Part shown: positions 10,992 to 22,551 of the stretch, piece by piece
How positions within the stretch are numbered: the first letter of the stretch is position 1
Layout: every line of letters starts with the position of its first letter
DNA from: Labia minor
Taxonomy: Eukaryota > Arthropoda > Insecta > Dermaptera > Spongiphoridae
Assembly (NCBI GenBank): GCA_963082975.1
Contig: OY720344.1
Location: 78,480,053 to 78,544,052 of the forward strand
Length of the DNA: 64,000 nucleotides
Reading direction: 5' to 3'
Notes under the pieces: generated by a model
Database searches by the model: none
What the model saw: the letters and a program-made list of their open reading frames with translations, nothing else
Told to the model about the DNA's origin: nothing
Translations under genes and position numbers: made by a program

Positions 10992-13312
10992 CTATTTATT
11001 AATGTCTCTTGTCAAGTCCTGTGGTTTGAGTCTTTTGAGTCGTCTCAGTTGTCCTTGTGTGTCTAAAGGTTGTCGGGCTTTGGGATTAGGGTGTTTAAGG
11101 AGTCTGTCTTTGTAGCGAAGGCTGTAATTTTTAATTTCCATTTCGACTGTATCTATTCCGAGGTCCCTATGGATCAGACTGTTAGGGACATACCAAGGAG
11201 CACCGACCATCAGTCTGAGAGTTTTGTTTTGAAACCGCTGAATCAGGTCTCTGTTGGATTTACTCGCGGTCCCCCACATCTGAATGCCATAGGTCCAAAT
11301 GGGTTTAAGGATCATTTTGTAAATTAGAAGTTTATTGTCTATCGTCAGTTGAGATTTTTGTCGGAGCAGCCAGTAAAATTTGTTAAGTTTAAGTCTCAGT
11401 TGTTTCTTTTTTGACTTGATGTGCATCTCCCACGTTAGGCGTCTGTCAAGGTGCATACCGAGGTACTTTACAGTACTTTTAGTCGAAATGGGTTTGTCTA
11501 AATTTACGCCAGGGCAGGTCTGTCTATTCAAAGTAAAAGTCAAGTGTGCAGATTTGTCTTCGTTAACTGCTATCCTCCATTTCTCAAGCCAAGGCCTTAA
11601 TTGGTCCAGACTTATCGTTTGTTTTCAAGATCTTTGTGAATTGCATCAACAATTCGATGTACTTGCTCAATAGTGCCATGCTTCTCTCTTTAGCCGAATT
11701 GGTGGATTGGGATTAAATCTATTAGAAAGGGACGGAGTCAACGGTCTAATAGACTAATAGGTCTATACGAGTTTGACTCCTCAGGAGGTTTCCCAGGCTT
11801 GAGGATCATTTTCACCAAGGCTGTTTTCCACTGGGTTGGGAAATGACCCACTCTAAAGATGGAGTTAAATATGAGGGTCAGAAAGAGGATTGTCTTATCA
11901 GGCAAGTTCCTCAACATTTTACCTGAGATTAGATCATTTCCCGGGGCCTTTTTAGTTTTGATTGTCTGACGTATAATGCCTTTTAATTCAGAGGTCTGTA
12001 TTAGTTTGGGGAATGGCATTGAGTAATTGTGTGTTTTGAATTGGTGTGTTGCCTGAAAGTAATTGTCAGGTAGAGTGTCCTTTGGTGGGAGAGGAGTAAA
12101 AACGATAGAAAGGTGACTAGCGAATGTATTCGCCTTATCGATGTCACTCCTCGCCCATTCATTATTTTGTCTACGTAGAGGGGGAATTCTTTCAGTTGGT
12201 CTTTTAAGTTTCTTTGTAGCTTTCCAGAGAGAATAGTCAGTTGAATGAGTGGGGGTGAGGTCTCTCAGATACTTTTGAATGCTTTGATTCCTTTCAGTTC
12301 TGAGTAGATTCCCAATTTGTTTAGTTAAATTATTAATTGTTGTTTTAAGGTGCGGGGATCTGTTTGTCTGCCATTGTCGTCTGAGCCTATTTTTTTTAGT
12401 TATTAAGTCTTTAATGTGTTTTGGTGTGTCTTGGTTTAAGTCTTTAGGAGTAATTTTTGGTGTTGACAGACGTGCTGCCATTTGTATAGTATTGGTTATA
12501 TGGTGGATTGCTTTGTCAATGTCAAGGCTATATGTCAGAGGTAAGTTTAGGTCCAGGCTTTGGTTTAGTATTTCTGCATATTTATTTCAGTCAGTTTTAT
12601 GATTAGTCAAGTAGTGAGAGTTTGATTTGAGAGATGCACAGGTGTTTAATGTAAGTTGTACTGGGGAGTGGTCAGAGGAAAGATCAAGGCAGGATTCTAT
12701 TAAGCATCCCTCCCCGTTAACCCCTCTTGCCACAAAAAAGTCAATTAAGTCTGGGATTTTGTTTCTGTCAGAGGGCCAATACGTAGGTCTTCCAGTTGAG
12801 ATAGTAATTAGGTTGTATTTTTTTATAGTCTTAGCGAGATTTCGACCTCTAGGAGTATTAAGTCGAGATCCCCAGTCAGCATGTTTAGCATTATAGTCAC
12901 CTCCAGCAAGGAACCTCGACCCCAGGGATTGGAAAAAATCCCCAGACGAAATTCGATGCTTGGGAGGGCAGTAAGTAGAAGCAATTGTAATAGGTCCGTT
13001 TTTGTCTTGAATTGTCAAAGAGGTTGCTTGTAGATAGTCTTTGTAAAAAGGAGGGTTTTCGTAATGAGATATTTTGTCTTTAATTATAATGGCTGTTCCT
13101 CCGTGTGATGTACCGTCTGGGTGATTGGTAAAGTATAGGTTGTAATGGGGAATTTTTAAGTAGCTTCGAGGGTTGAAATGAGTCTCAGCAATTAGCATAA
13201 TGTCAATGTCTTTGTCTATCAGGTAGTGTTTGAGTTCACAAGAATGCCTCAATAGGCCGTTAGCATTCCATAATGAGATTTTAAGCAATCGATCCATTGG
13301 GCATTCTCGCAA
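10992..13312 (-). pseudogene. Jockey-like ORF2 (endonuclease/reverse transcriptase), broken
   Basis: The start at 13312 overlaps the end of ORF1 by 32 nt. The APE endonuclease domain (12587-13312) keeps NANGLL, the AETHF glutamate, GGDYNAKHADWG and SSDHSPV. An in-frame TGA at 12587-12589 sits where Trp fits (KTD-stop-NKYAEI). The RT part then has KKAPGNDLISGKML and SYRPISLL. After SLLDR there is a deletion to IPIHQFG (stop at 11690s) and then TIEQVHRIVDAIHKDLEN. A second deletion near 11618 joins this to LDQLRPWLEKWR, removing the region that should hold the YADD active site. The C-terminal thumb (YLGMHLDRRLTW, residues of 10992-11543) remains open. Inactive. Confidence 0.85.
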
Positions 13313-14414
13313 TGAGGGTAGTCAAAAGGTTGAGTATAGTGTCCATGCGATCCATGAGTTTAACCAACATGCTTTCCAGAATAGGTGTTTGTGTTTGTGT
13401 GGTGAGAGAGTTGGTGTTGTCGTTATTATTAGATTTTAGTATGAGAGCAGAGTAGCGAATGTTTGGTTGTGACATGGAGTTAAGTGTTTGTCGTTTGTCA
13501 TGTGTTGTACTAGTTGGTAGTGGAGGGTGTACAGTCTGTAATTGTTTAGGTCTAAGAGCGGGATATTTGTTTTGTCGTAATTCGACATAATGTTTGCAGC
13601 CCTTAAAGTTGGCTGGATGGTCACCGCCACAGAGTACGCATTGGGGTGGAGAAGTCTTGTCTTTTTGGCAGTCAGATGTAAGATGGTCTTTAGTACATTT
13701 GACGCAGCGAGGTCTCAACTTACAGTATGCCCTGGTATGCCCATAGTGCTGACATCTCGTACATTGAGGGATATCTCTACGAGCACGCGGTGCCTCAATT
13801 ACAACCCTGCTATGACAGAGGTATTGAGTAGTATAGATGTCTTTATTGTTGGGTGCTGGTTTTAGGTCTAAGAAGAATATTGGTAGGGGTTCCTTTGTCG
13901 TTTTTTTCCTTATATTAAAGATATTGGCCACTGAGTGACCAAGGTCTTCAATTTCTTTTTTAATGTCATCAAGGTCAGTCGAGTAGTGTAGTTGTTTGAT
14001 AACAGCTCTAAAATTTCTTTCAGATTTGGGTTGAAAGGTATAGTATTCATATTTGTTGTTATCTAACATTTTAATTATTGAGGTGTAGTCAAGTGGTTTT
14101 TTAGGATTGATTTTAACTTCGTCTTTTTTTATTAGTTTACAAACAAACCCGTCTCGGGCTACCCTGCCAAGACACACCAACATGTCATTATAATTAGTGA
14201 CATTAGGAATGAAAATAGGGGGGGGGGGGTTTGTTTGGTATAGTTTCTTTAGAAGAGATAGGTTGGTTGTCAGTTAGTTCTGAGAGTGTTTGAAATTTAT
14301 TAGTGTGTGTAGGTATAGTATAATCATCCAAAGTCTTTTGTTTAACACATCGAGTTTCAGGGCTGTCACGTAGTCTTTTATTGTGATTTACCAGTTGTTT
14401 TGAGTGAAGAGTTT
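13281..14414 (-). pseudogene. Jockey-like ORF1 (Gag-like nucleic-acid-binding protein), frameshifted
   Basis: The N-terminal part (14203-14414) and the main part (13281-14183) are separated by a G10 run at 14219-14228, where the frame changes. The main part has the Jockey ORF1 fold region (ERNFRAVIKQLHYSTDLDDI) and three CCHC knuckles: CTRCQHYGHTRAYC, CVKCTKDHLTSDC and CVLCGGDHPANFKGC. ORF1 proteins of this clade bind the element RNA. The C-terminal end overlaps ORF2. No in-frame Met remains upstream of the frameshift, so the 5' end is truncated. Confidence 0.85.
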
Positions 14415-14834
14415 TATGGGAGTAGCTCATAGTATAGTCCCTGCCAATCCCACAAAAAACACACAAAATCTCCAGTCACCAACCGCTTCTGAAATGAGTT
14501 GATTTTGTTGCAATTCAGCGGCGATTCACATATGTCAATTCGCTTCATTGTCTTAATTCGTCAGGCACATACATTGAGATTCATTTTGTATTCAGCCCTA
14601 TTTAAATGTTTCCAACGGTTTTTTGTGCAATCCTTAGCTCTTGGGCAATCGAAACAGTGCTTACATGACTGACTTGACAATGTCCATAAATTATCGACAT
14701 TTTTGACAATTGGCCTTCCAGTTCGTGGTGCATCTTTCTCATCGAAATTATTGGAAAGGAATCGATGAAAACAAAATTGGGTGTGATTGACTGTTACAGT
14801 ATCAGGACCATAAATATTATTCACATTTTAAGCC
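14415..14834 (-). pseudogene. Mariner transposase relic, N-terminal two thirds
   Basis: The minus strand reads NNIYGPDTVTVNHTQFCFHR and FDEKDAPRTGRPIVKNVD (the helix-turn-helix region of mauritiana-type mariners), then KHLNRAEYKMNLN, then after a stop RIDICESPLNCNKINSFQKR, LVTGD, and GLYYELLP. The first catalytic Asp (LVTGD) is seen, but the rest is cut by the Jockey element at 14414. Stops and a frameshift make it a pseudogene. It faces a second mariner half at 14835. Confidence 0.75.
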
Positions 14835-15470
14835 GCCTGACTAGCTCGATGTTTGGGTGCCACACCAATTAACACCAAAAAACATGTTGGATCGAATTTC
14901 CATCTGTGAAGTCTTGACTAAACGGAATGAAATCGTCCAATTTCTTAAACGGATGGAGACTGGATGAGAATATTGTGCGAAAACATCGTGGTTAAACAAG
15001 GACTATAGCCAGGAAGGTACTACAGTGTATTTGGTGGAACTGGAAAGGAATAATTTATTATGTGTATGGCCAAACACTAAATTCAGATCTCTATGGACAA
15101 ATGGACCGTTTGAAGCTAGCGATTAAGGAGAAACCAGCAGAAGAGATGTTGTGTCCATCAGACCACACACGTCTGAAGTGACTCACCAAAAATTCTTAGA
15201 GCTTGATTGGGAAATTTTAATTCATTCACTATATAGTTCGGACCTGACAGCAAGAGATTACCTCCTTTTTCTCGCATTTCAAAACTTTCTGTGTGGTAAG
15301 ATTTTGGAATAAGAGAAGATTGAGAAAATCGATTATTAGAGTTTTTCGTCAATAAGGACTAAAACTTCTAAGAGAGAGGCATTATGAAATTAACAACAAA
15401 ACGGTGCATATTTGACCCAAGTGGTTAATGCAAAGCAAGTTAAATAAAGTTTTGAATTTCGCGTAAAAAT
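14835..15470 (+). pseudogene. Mariner transposase relic, C-terminal two thirds (inverted relative to 14415-14834)
   Basis: The plus strand reads LDVWVPHQLTPKNMLDRISI, then TARKVLQCIWWNWKGIIYY-like sequence, RPHTSEVTHQKFLELDWEI and SLYSSDLTARDYLLFLAFQN, where SSDLTARDYLLF corresponds to the SPDLAPSDYHLF catalytic motif. Several stops. It starts almost exactly where the minus-strand N-terminal half begins, so the two halves are head to head, either an inversion inside one element or two elements joined. Confidence 0.75.
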
Positions 15471-15904
15471 AATGGATTTCTTTTCTTCAACTATTACATT
15501 TACAGTACTCATCCACTCAGCTACTCATATTGTGTAACCAAGTCAAGTAGGTCGAAACCATTAAAGGTCGATATTTGGCCTTCCTAAAAGCTCTATGTAT
15601 GAAATTATATTGGATAATTTGTCTATCCTAATTTTCAACGGCTGAGTACCAAAACTGTTTATTTGTTGCTTGGTTAGAATAAGTTCTTTAACATTGACAA
15701 TGATTATGTTTAAAACTAGCAAACGGTTCGCGCTTTTATTTACTTTATGTTTAATTTCTATTAATAAAGTAATCTGTCTAGATTTATAAATATAGAAATA
15801 TTTATAGTACAAATATTTTTAATATCTTAAATGAGATCGATATGATCATAGATTCAAGAAAAATTGAAATTTTGATTATTTGTTTTAACATATATATTTT
15901 TATG

Positions 15905-15992
15905 TATATTTGGTCGTTTTGGTTTCCGTGAAAGATTTTATTATGAGAAATTATTTCTCGGCGTTTCGGATATATATATATATATATATAAA
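15905..15992 (-). mobile_element. Penelope-like element end fragment
   Basis: The sequence GGTTTCCGTGAAAGATTTTA and then ATTTCTCGGCGTTTCGG matches the end region of the Penelope-like element at 16735-16860 (GGTTTCCGTGAATTTTATTG, TTTTCTCGACGTTTCGG). It is followed by a TA repeat. A short orphan end. Confidence 0.55.
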
Positions 15993-16221
15993 GATCAATA
16001 AGCAATTGATTTAGTTTGTGATTAAATAAATGTAGATTACTTATTATTTACATTATATTTTTTAAGTGAAAAAATTAATAATTTTGGAAGATAATATTTA
16101 AATGTAACAATTAAATGTTTTCTATTTGATTTGTAATATTTAAAAATATCATATATAAATTTATTTATTTGTCTAAAATGTATAATTGTTTTAATATTCA
16201 AGTAGATAAATTATAATTTAC

Positions 16222-16321
16222 CTTTCTAAATTTTCAAGTTGTCTAATTTCCCGTTTGATATGCCTCAGGTGATCACATCGTAGACGACGAAGTTGTTCTA
16301 AATATCGACGACTGTTTGGCA
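16222..16321 (-). CDS. Host gene exon with Arg/Leu-rich coiled coil
   Basis: Acceptor TTACCAG before position 16321 and donor GTAAAT after 16222. Incoming phase 1 (split codon GTG, Val), outgoing phase 2. It encodes PNSRRYLEQLRRLRCDHLRH and then IKREIRQLENLE, a strongly basic, heptad-patterned sequence that probably forms a coiled coil. The codon content is clearly less AT-biased than the surrounding intron. Part of the minus-strand host gene; function unknown. Confidence 0.75.
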
Positions 16322-16679
16322 CTGGTAATAGATAAAAAATAACAATTTACTATTAAGAAAAATAAATATAAATTCTTATTTTGATTGAATAGAAAAATAT
16401 ATAGATGGAGTTGTAATTATTATAAAATTATGAGACGTGGACCATACATTTTGTAAAGGTTATTTGTTTAAATTAAAAATTGTATAACTATAAATATACA
16501 TATAAATGACATTAGTGTTCAAAATTCAACACACTTTTACACTTACTTACGCAAGATACACAGTGAACGCTCTTTAAAAGCAACTCATTTGAACTAATTT
16601 CAATAAAAAAGTTCCTTATTGGGAAAAGTTGCTTATAGGGAAAAAATGTATTTAAATTTTCTAATTATCAGAAAGAAAG
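16322..16679. other. Unassigned intron sequence
   Basis: AT-rich; no element recognised. Confidence 0.4.
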
Positions 16680-16694
16680 AATACGAAGAATATA

Positions 16695-16734
<40 letters not shown>

Positions 16735-17980
16735 GTTTAGGTTTCCGTGAATTTTATTGTTATTATTATTATCAGATTTATCAGGGATATGATCACGTAT
16801 TTTTGTGAGATTGTTTTCTCGACGTTTCGGCACCCATTTTGGCGCCATTTTAAAGAGATTATTTAGGTGGGAATATTTTTGGGATTCTGGGTCTTAGTCT
16901 GTGTGACCAAGGGTTAATATCGGGATTTTGGGTTGATAGGTTGGGTCGTTTTGTACTCACTGCGTTGCTGTAGAGCTCCGAAGAATCCTGGGCAATCCTG
17001 AGACCAGCACACGTCCGCACTGGACAACAGTCCGAGGCCAACTGAGAACTGATGCTTGTGATTCTATCTGAGCTTGCTACCTGCGCATGCGCAGTGGGCT
17101 TTTGTGTACTTAGGTGGGCGGAGCTTAACTTAATGTCGGGATTTATATTGATTCTGGATCTGAGGGGGGAATTCCAGCTGTTTGTGCGATCAACTTTGTT
17201 ATTGGCAATATTTTTAAGAGTTTGTGAATTGTTTTGGGTTTGAGTTTTTATGGGAGGTTGGGAGTGTGATTTTAGAGCTAATTTCCAAGACGGAGGCAGG
17301 TTCAGGGCGTCGTCCCTTGTGTTGAGGCAATTGGGACGTTTTTCAATCTCAATTGCTTCACGCAGGAGTCTGGGATATTTGAGTTGGATAGGAGCTAAGG
17401 TTTTGGTTTCGGAGAAATTGATGTTGTGACCGGTCTCGTTGTGGTGCTTGGTTAAAGCCGAGGCCGGATCTAATCTCCTTAGAGACAGCTCATGCTCATA
17501 AATTCTATTTTGTATTCTCCTGTTTGTCTGTCCTATGTATGATCTCGGACAGTCTGAGCAGGGAATCTCATAGACACCTAGGCTCTCATTGGGAATTATG
17601 TCTTTGGGAGTTCGGATTAGGTTAGAGAGTTTCATGTGGGTCTTAAAAATGGGTTTGATTTCATTTCTGGAAAGAATTCGCCCAATTTTGTCCGTGATAC
17701 CTTTTATGTATGGGAGTACTATTTTATGTTTTTGGTTTAAGGGATCTTTTTCTGTTGGGGGAACTGTTGATGATGGTTTTGGGGTGAGAATGGAGGATAT
17801 CTGTTTTTGTATAAGTTTTGGAGAGTAGCCGTTTTGAACCAGAGCACTAGTCAGTGTCGTGATCTCCTGTTTTCTGTGTTGTTTATCTGTGAGGCGAAGA
17901 GATCTAGACACAAGCGTTCGTACGACTGAGTTCAGTTGGGCTGGGTGGTGGTGTGATTTGGCATCCCTGATAAATCTGAT

Positions 17981-18027
<47 letters not shown>

Positions 18028-18030
18028 TAA
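16680..18030 (-). mobile_element. Penelope-like element, 5'-truncated, flanked by TA repeats
   Basis: A minus-strand element lying between TA microsatellites at 16696-16731 and 17986-18024. After the stop (16859) come AAAATGGCGCCAAAATGGGT and CGAAACGTCGAGAAAACAAT, the terminal block typical of Penelope-like elements. The 24-bp sequence ATTATTATCAGATTTATCAG+GGAT occurs on the plus strand near 16770 and on the minus strand near 17975, an inverted repeat at the two ends. Related fragments lie at 15905, 24440 and 25770. Confidence 0.85.
16859..18028 (-). CDS. Penelope-like protein C-terminus with GIY-YIG endonuclease
   Basis: A 389-aa frame. The first about 16 residues (IYIYIY) are translated TA microsatellite, so the true protein is 5'-truncated and the listed Met is not a natural start. 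GVYEIPCSDCPRSYIG (residues 151-166) is the GIY-YIG signature, followed by QTNRRIQNRIYEHE with the conserved Arg and Glu-His. Later come KHHNETGHNINF and RPNCLNTRDDALNLPPSW, typical of the Penelope C-terminus. The endonuclease nicks target DNA for target-primed insertion. The reverse transcriptase that normally precedes it is absent. The retained frame is uninterrupted, which suggests a fairly recent copy. Confidence 0.85.
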
Positions 18031-18284
18031 AAATAAAAATAAAAGTCTCAAAAAGTTATTTTGAGAAGGATTTTACATTTGAAAAATATAGAAAATCTAT
18101 TTATTTGATATGAAATAGACATCTCAAGTAATTTTATTTTATCAAAATTTCGTGTAAATATAGAAATAATCATAGTTATCTTTTAATTAAAGTATCACCT
18201 TGGTAATTGAAAGCGTTCTTATTTTTTGAGAGATATACTCCTTCTCATTTAAAATAAATATTCATCTGTCATTAATATTAATTA

Positions 18285-18512
18285 TTGTATTATTATATAA
18301 AAGCGACTAAAAGAGGCAGCAACATTAACCTTCAACATTCATCTTGTGGATTAAATACGATTTTGTTTGTATTGTTTTTTTCCATAACTTTGGTCAGTGC
18401 GACAATGAGAAATGATTCTGACACCATTTCATTAAAAAAAAAACATCCCCCAATTCCAAACTCACATCCTGTTTTTGGCTTGATTCTGCACGCAACATCT
18501 CAATTTAATTGA
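18285..18512 (+). CDS. Small unassigned open frame with a hydrophobic segment
   Basis: A 75-aa frame with a hydrophobic stretch TILFVLFFSITLVSA (residues about 25-39) followed by TMRNDSDTISLKKKHPP. This resembles a signal peptide plus a short secreted tail. It lies in the host intron on the opposite strand. Nothing else supports expression, and such frames occur by chance. Function unknown. Confidence 0.15.
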   Translation: MYYYIKATKRGSNINLQHSSCGLNTILFVLFFSITLVSATMRNDSDTISLKKKHPPIPNSHPVFGLILHATSQFN

Positions 18513-18851
18513 ATCCATGAATAAGGCGAATAAAATCAAAGAGAAAGGATAAAAGAAAAATAAAGAATGCAATTGATTTTATTATTTAAAAATAAATTGT
18601 ACAGTTCAAGTTTTATTATTTTAAATTTGATAATTAAATACCGGATTGTATCATATTCTAGAATTGTATATATTACATTGTATTTTTTTCTTTTATTTTA
18701 ATTTAGATAAATTCTTATTTATTTATAGTTTATAAAACAATTTATTTTTTAATTTACTCTAAAATGAATATAACTACATCTAACTCTTTTTTTACACGAT
18801 ATTGAAATAACATGGTTCACCAATATACTTTTTTACCTGAATGCTCTAAAT

Positions 18852-19046
18852 CAGTGGTTCCCAACATGGGACGTACGCCTCAAAGGGGATAATTTGACTA
18901 TTCCTGAACATGAATGAAAAAAATTTATGAGGGCCATTTAAAATACTTAGTAAACAATTAAAAATTATGCAGTTGTACATAGAAGGATATTTTAAGTTTT
19001 TAAAAGCTCTGGTGGGACATGGCATAAAAAAGGTTGAAAAACTTTG
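18852..19046. mobile_element. hAT-type MITE (195 bp)
   Basis: The left end CAGTGGTTCCCAACATGG and the right end (reverse complement CAAAGTTTTTCAACC) form an imperfect terminal inverted repeat of the hAT type. Flanks CTCTAAAT (18844-18851) and CTTTAGAT (19047-19054) are a decayed 8-bp target duplication (6/8). No coding capacity. Confidence 0.7.
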
Positions 19047-19232
19047 CTTTAGATTCTAGCACCTACCATAAAAATTTATTTTTAAAATTTTAACAGTGTA
19101 ATTAGAATACACTAAGTTTATACTCATATATTAAAAAAATAAATGGGTTAATGCAGGAGGGAGAAACCTTTTTTATCGAAGGTCCAAACGAAAGTTCGAC
19201 ATTTCTTGGCTGACCGCAGACATAAAAAAAAT

Positions 19233-19520
19233 CTGGAGTGTCTCCACTCGACTATCTCGCAAATTTGAATTAGATTAATTAACATTTATTATATTTAAAT
19301 TAAATTTAATTATAAATTAAAATTAATAAATAATATTTATTAAACTAGCGCGTGTTTGGCCCTTTGTTGATGGCACACACATACACACACACACACACAC
19401 ATACACACATTTTTCTCAACCTTAGTGAAAATGGCTCAGGGACCTTCAAAACGTATAAAAACATCAAAATCTTAACATCGAAGATTTTCATGATCGCAAT
19501 ACTATCTCTGGCGAGATAGT
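19233..19520 (-). mobile_element. Family B (HINE-like) copy 2
   Basis: Hairpin end CTGGAGTGTCTCCACTCG, then ACTATCTCGC (19249-19260); a CA microsatellite at 19374-19409; the other end is CTCTGGCGAGATAGT at 19506-19520, whose reverse complement repeats ACTATCTCGC. It is shorter than copy 3 (47322-47909) by deletion just before the microsatellite. Confidence 0.65.
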
Positions 19521-19946
19521 AAAATAAGATTTTAAAAAACATAAACCTGAATTTCATTGGATATTTAACCCTCAAACGACAGGATAGATATGTGAATTTC
19601 TTTGGGCTCCTCTCGTAAAGGGTACAAATAGGCTCGACATTCTTGTTCGATGTGCGTACAAAATAATGGTTTAAGAATTAAGCACCACATTTGTCAAGAT
19701 CAAATCGAATGTGAAATGCTCATTTACTAGAACCACCATATGAATAAACTCTTCCACACTAACGCACGATGTTCAGCTAGCAAAACAAAATACGGGAACT
19801 CTTTCTACATGATCTTGATTTTTAAAATTGTGGAAAATATCTCCAAATTTAACGCATGTTGCTTGTGATTTCTTATACGATTTTTTCGCACAATTTTCTA
19901 CCGTGTAAAATAAAAGAGTTGGGTGTAGTTATTATGATTTTTTTAC
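19521..19946. other. Unassigned intron sequence
   Basis: Partly GC-richer than its surroundings (for example ACCACCATATGAATAAACTC), but no frame, splice pair or repeat partner was found. Confidence 0.35.
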
Positions 19947-20028
19947 CTGAATTAGTTGGAGTCCCTTCATTTGAAGATGCTGGCTGTTCTACACTTGTAC
20001 TCGGACAACTCATAATTTCACTGCCATT
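19947..20028 (-). CDS. Host gene exon, Ser/Thr/Pro-rich
   Basis: Acceptor TTTGATAG before 20028 and donor GTAAAAA after 19947. Phase 0 in, phase 1 out. It encodes NGSEIMSCPSTSVEQPASSN and EGTPTNS, a low-complexity Ser/Thr/Pro linker. It is separated from the next upstream exon by only 198 nt. A likely unstructured segment between the exon 20227-20394 and the coiled coil of 16222-16321. Confidence 0.75.
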
Positions 20029-20226
20029 CTATCAAAGAATGTACACAAAATTAAAAGAAAAATAAAACTATTTTGTATTTTAATATTCCTAGACATTTAA
20101 ACATTTTTCCGAATGTGGGAACGAACAAATTATCAGTCATAGTTTACATTTTTTAATAGTAAATTAAATTTTGATAAGATTAAAATATATTTATAAATAT
20201 ACTAGTTTGACTTATTAAAATTTCAC

Positions 20227-20394
20227 CTTATTATTTTGATGATTTTCTAATAGAAATGCGATGGTTGAACATAACCGACGTTCATCTTCACTAATCAAAG
20301 GATTTGATTCTGATTTTTGAACAGCCTCAGCAACAAATTGGAGTCCCTTATATTTTAGTGAGCTTTTATTTCGATGTGGTCCATCGGAACCTCT
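20227..20394 (-). CDS. Host gene exon (56 codons)
   Basis: Acceptor TTATTCAG before 20394 and donor GTGAAA after 20227, phase 0 at both ends. It encodes RGSDGPHRNKSSLKYKGLQF, then VAEAVQKSESNPLISEDERR and LCSTIAFLLENHQNNK. The second half looks like a folded helical segment. The other two frames contain stops. This is the best-supported exon by coding character. I cannot name the domain. Confidence 0.8.
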
Positions 20395-22120
20395 CTGAAT
20401 AAATTTAGAAATTTTATTTTATAATAATTTCTTGCTTTGTTTTAACATGAATACTTTTGAAGCGTCGGACCTCACTTAATATAAATATTAAGAACAACTT
20501 AAAAAATTTAATATTGAAAGGATTAGATTTTAATTATATTCCACCTTATTTTTTACAATATTTGCAATTAATTATTATAATAGCTACTTGTATTATTCAG
20601 ATCATAAAGTATGATTATAAATATATGTTGGCGGGTGTATTTTTTGAATCATACTTAATTAAATTTTTATTTGGTATGTATAATTAAAAACATAAACAAA
20701 AATAATTATACCTATATATAAATATATATTTACTTATTTAATTTTATTATATAATTAGTAATACTAAGAATTAATTTTATATATTATATATATTCTACAG
20801 GATCAATAAGTTCTTATCGATATTAGTCTGTTAAAATTAAATATGTTGTTGTTATTAATTTTGATAAAGTCTTTGTATGTAATTCTCTTCGCATATGTAA
20901 ATTAATAAGAAATTATTATGATGTTAAAAAGAGTGTGATTAAATATGAAAATTAATTCAAGTCTTTTTAAAAATAACTTATCAAAAAAATTAAAAATCAT
21001 TAAAATGAAAATTTAAAAAATGGAAATTATCTATATTTAATGATAATAAAAAATTCAATATAATAATATAATCAATAATATACTCCTATTTTAATTTAAA
21101 AATTGGGTGTAAATTTTGGGGGTATGTGTGAGAGGGGAGGGTGTAATTATTTATGACACGGGATCTCTCTGTGGGACGATGAACCAATACTAGAAAAAAG
21201 ATCAGATCCTTATTAATTTGATTATATTTTTGAAATATTCTAAATTTGCTTCTCATATTATTAATATTATAAGAAGTATGGAGGTGTGGTCCCATACTTA
21301 GGATGATGAAGCTTGGAGGTGATGTCCAGTTAGAAGAAACCTCCACCTTCTTGCTTTCTTATAATAAAAATAATTTATTCATATTATTAAATATATTTAT
21401 TTTATAATTATGTTATCTAACAACATGATACATTAAACATCCATTTTTTTTATAAATAATAACATCTAATCTATTAAATTTAACGATTTCTATTAAGTAG
21501 AAAATGTAAACAGATTTATTAAAAAGTCGCTATTCATAGCCACCTCCATTCAATTCCTATTCTCTTCAAATTCGTTCAAATTGTTTTTTTTTTATTATTA
21601 TTTTTCCATCCGAGTCTAGGACTACAAATCAGTCATTAAGTTTTTGTAAATTACAATAATTAATCAGATTTTTCAACACTATCTATTCTTAGCCATCCTA
21701 TTAACTTTTAATTCCATTAATTTCTTGTCTTCTCACCTCAATGTAAGACTACCCATTTCGTTTCTCTATGTACAAATATGTAATAATAGTAATAGCAATA
21801 AGAAAATAAAAAATATTGATATTTGTAAAATCAAATAAAAATTTCAAAATATGTACCAAGTACAAAATGTAAACACAATTTACAAAGGGAGTTTTAATGG
21901 AGGAATGACTATTACAATCGCAATTGCATTTTATTACCCCCGATAATGATTTCACTCATAATGGCCTGTATGACTGGACAAATTCGCTTTCAAATTAAAC
22001 CTATTTACTCTTTCTAAATGTATGAGATCGGCCATTGATATATAGTAAAAGTATGAAATTTGATGAAATTTATAGTCCCCTTAAGATTTTTTTATCTAGG
22101 TAATTTTCTTTGGATTAATT
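20395..22120. other. AT-rich intron sequence without recognised element
   Basis: About 1.7 kb of AT-rich DNA. Short frames here show no family signature. A slightly GC-richer patch (21090-21350) has no repeat partner in the window. Confidence 0.4.
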
Positions 22121-22551
22121 AATTGAAGACCTTAGAGCGAAACAGTGGTAAGCCACAAAATCAAAAAGTTGAGATATTGCAGTTTAAAGTTTAAAAAAAA
22201 GATATAAAACATTGGGTTTACTGCATATATTTCAAATTTGCTCAATATGTAATATCAGTAAAGGGAAAAAGTCAGCAACTATTATTTCTTTAAATAAAAC
22301 ATTTTTTCTACAAAAATTAGAATTTATTTTGAAAAAAATGTGGTTTACCATGTTTTTGCTAAAACTAAACTAAACGGATGATAAAAATAACTAAGATAAT
22401 ATAATACATCTATAACACATCTAAAATTTCAACATCTTTATCTACTATATTTTTTTTTACAAAAAAAAAATAGAATTTACATAAAATGTAGCTTCACGTG
22501 TTTTTGCTTTATCTAAATTAAAACAAAATAAAGAAAAGAATGCAATACTTA

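Larger units (their letters stand above)
10753..14414 (-). mobile_element. Jockey-like non-LTR retrotransposon, nearly full length
   Basis: Minus-strand LINE with a 3' poly(A) of 20 (T run at 10753-10772), a 3' UTR to 10991, ORF2 remains (10992-13312) and ORF1 remains (13281-14414). The 5' border near 14414 falls inside mariner-related sequence (the mariner motif YYELLP ends there), so the LINE interrupted or was joined to a mariner. The coding parts are broken by a TGA, a G-tract frameshift and deletions in the reverse transcriptase core. Confidence 0.85.

Noticed and set aside
11070..13865. Plus-strand frames over the Jockey-like element
   Set aside because: Antisense shadows of ORF1 and ORF2, which have clear domain motifs on the minus strand.
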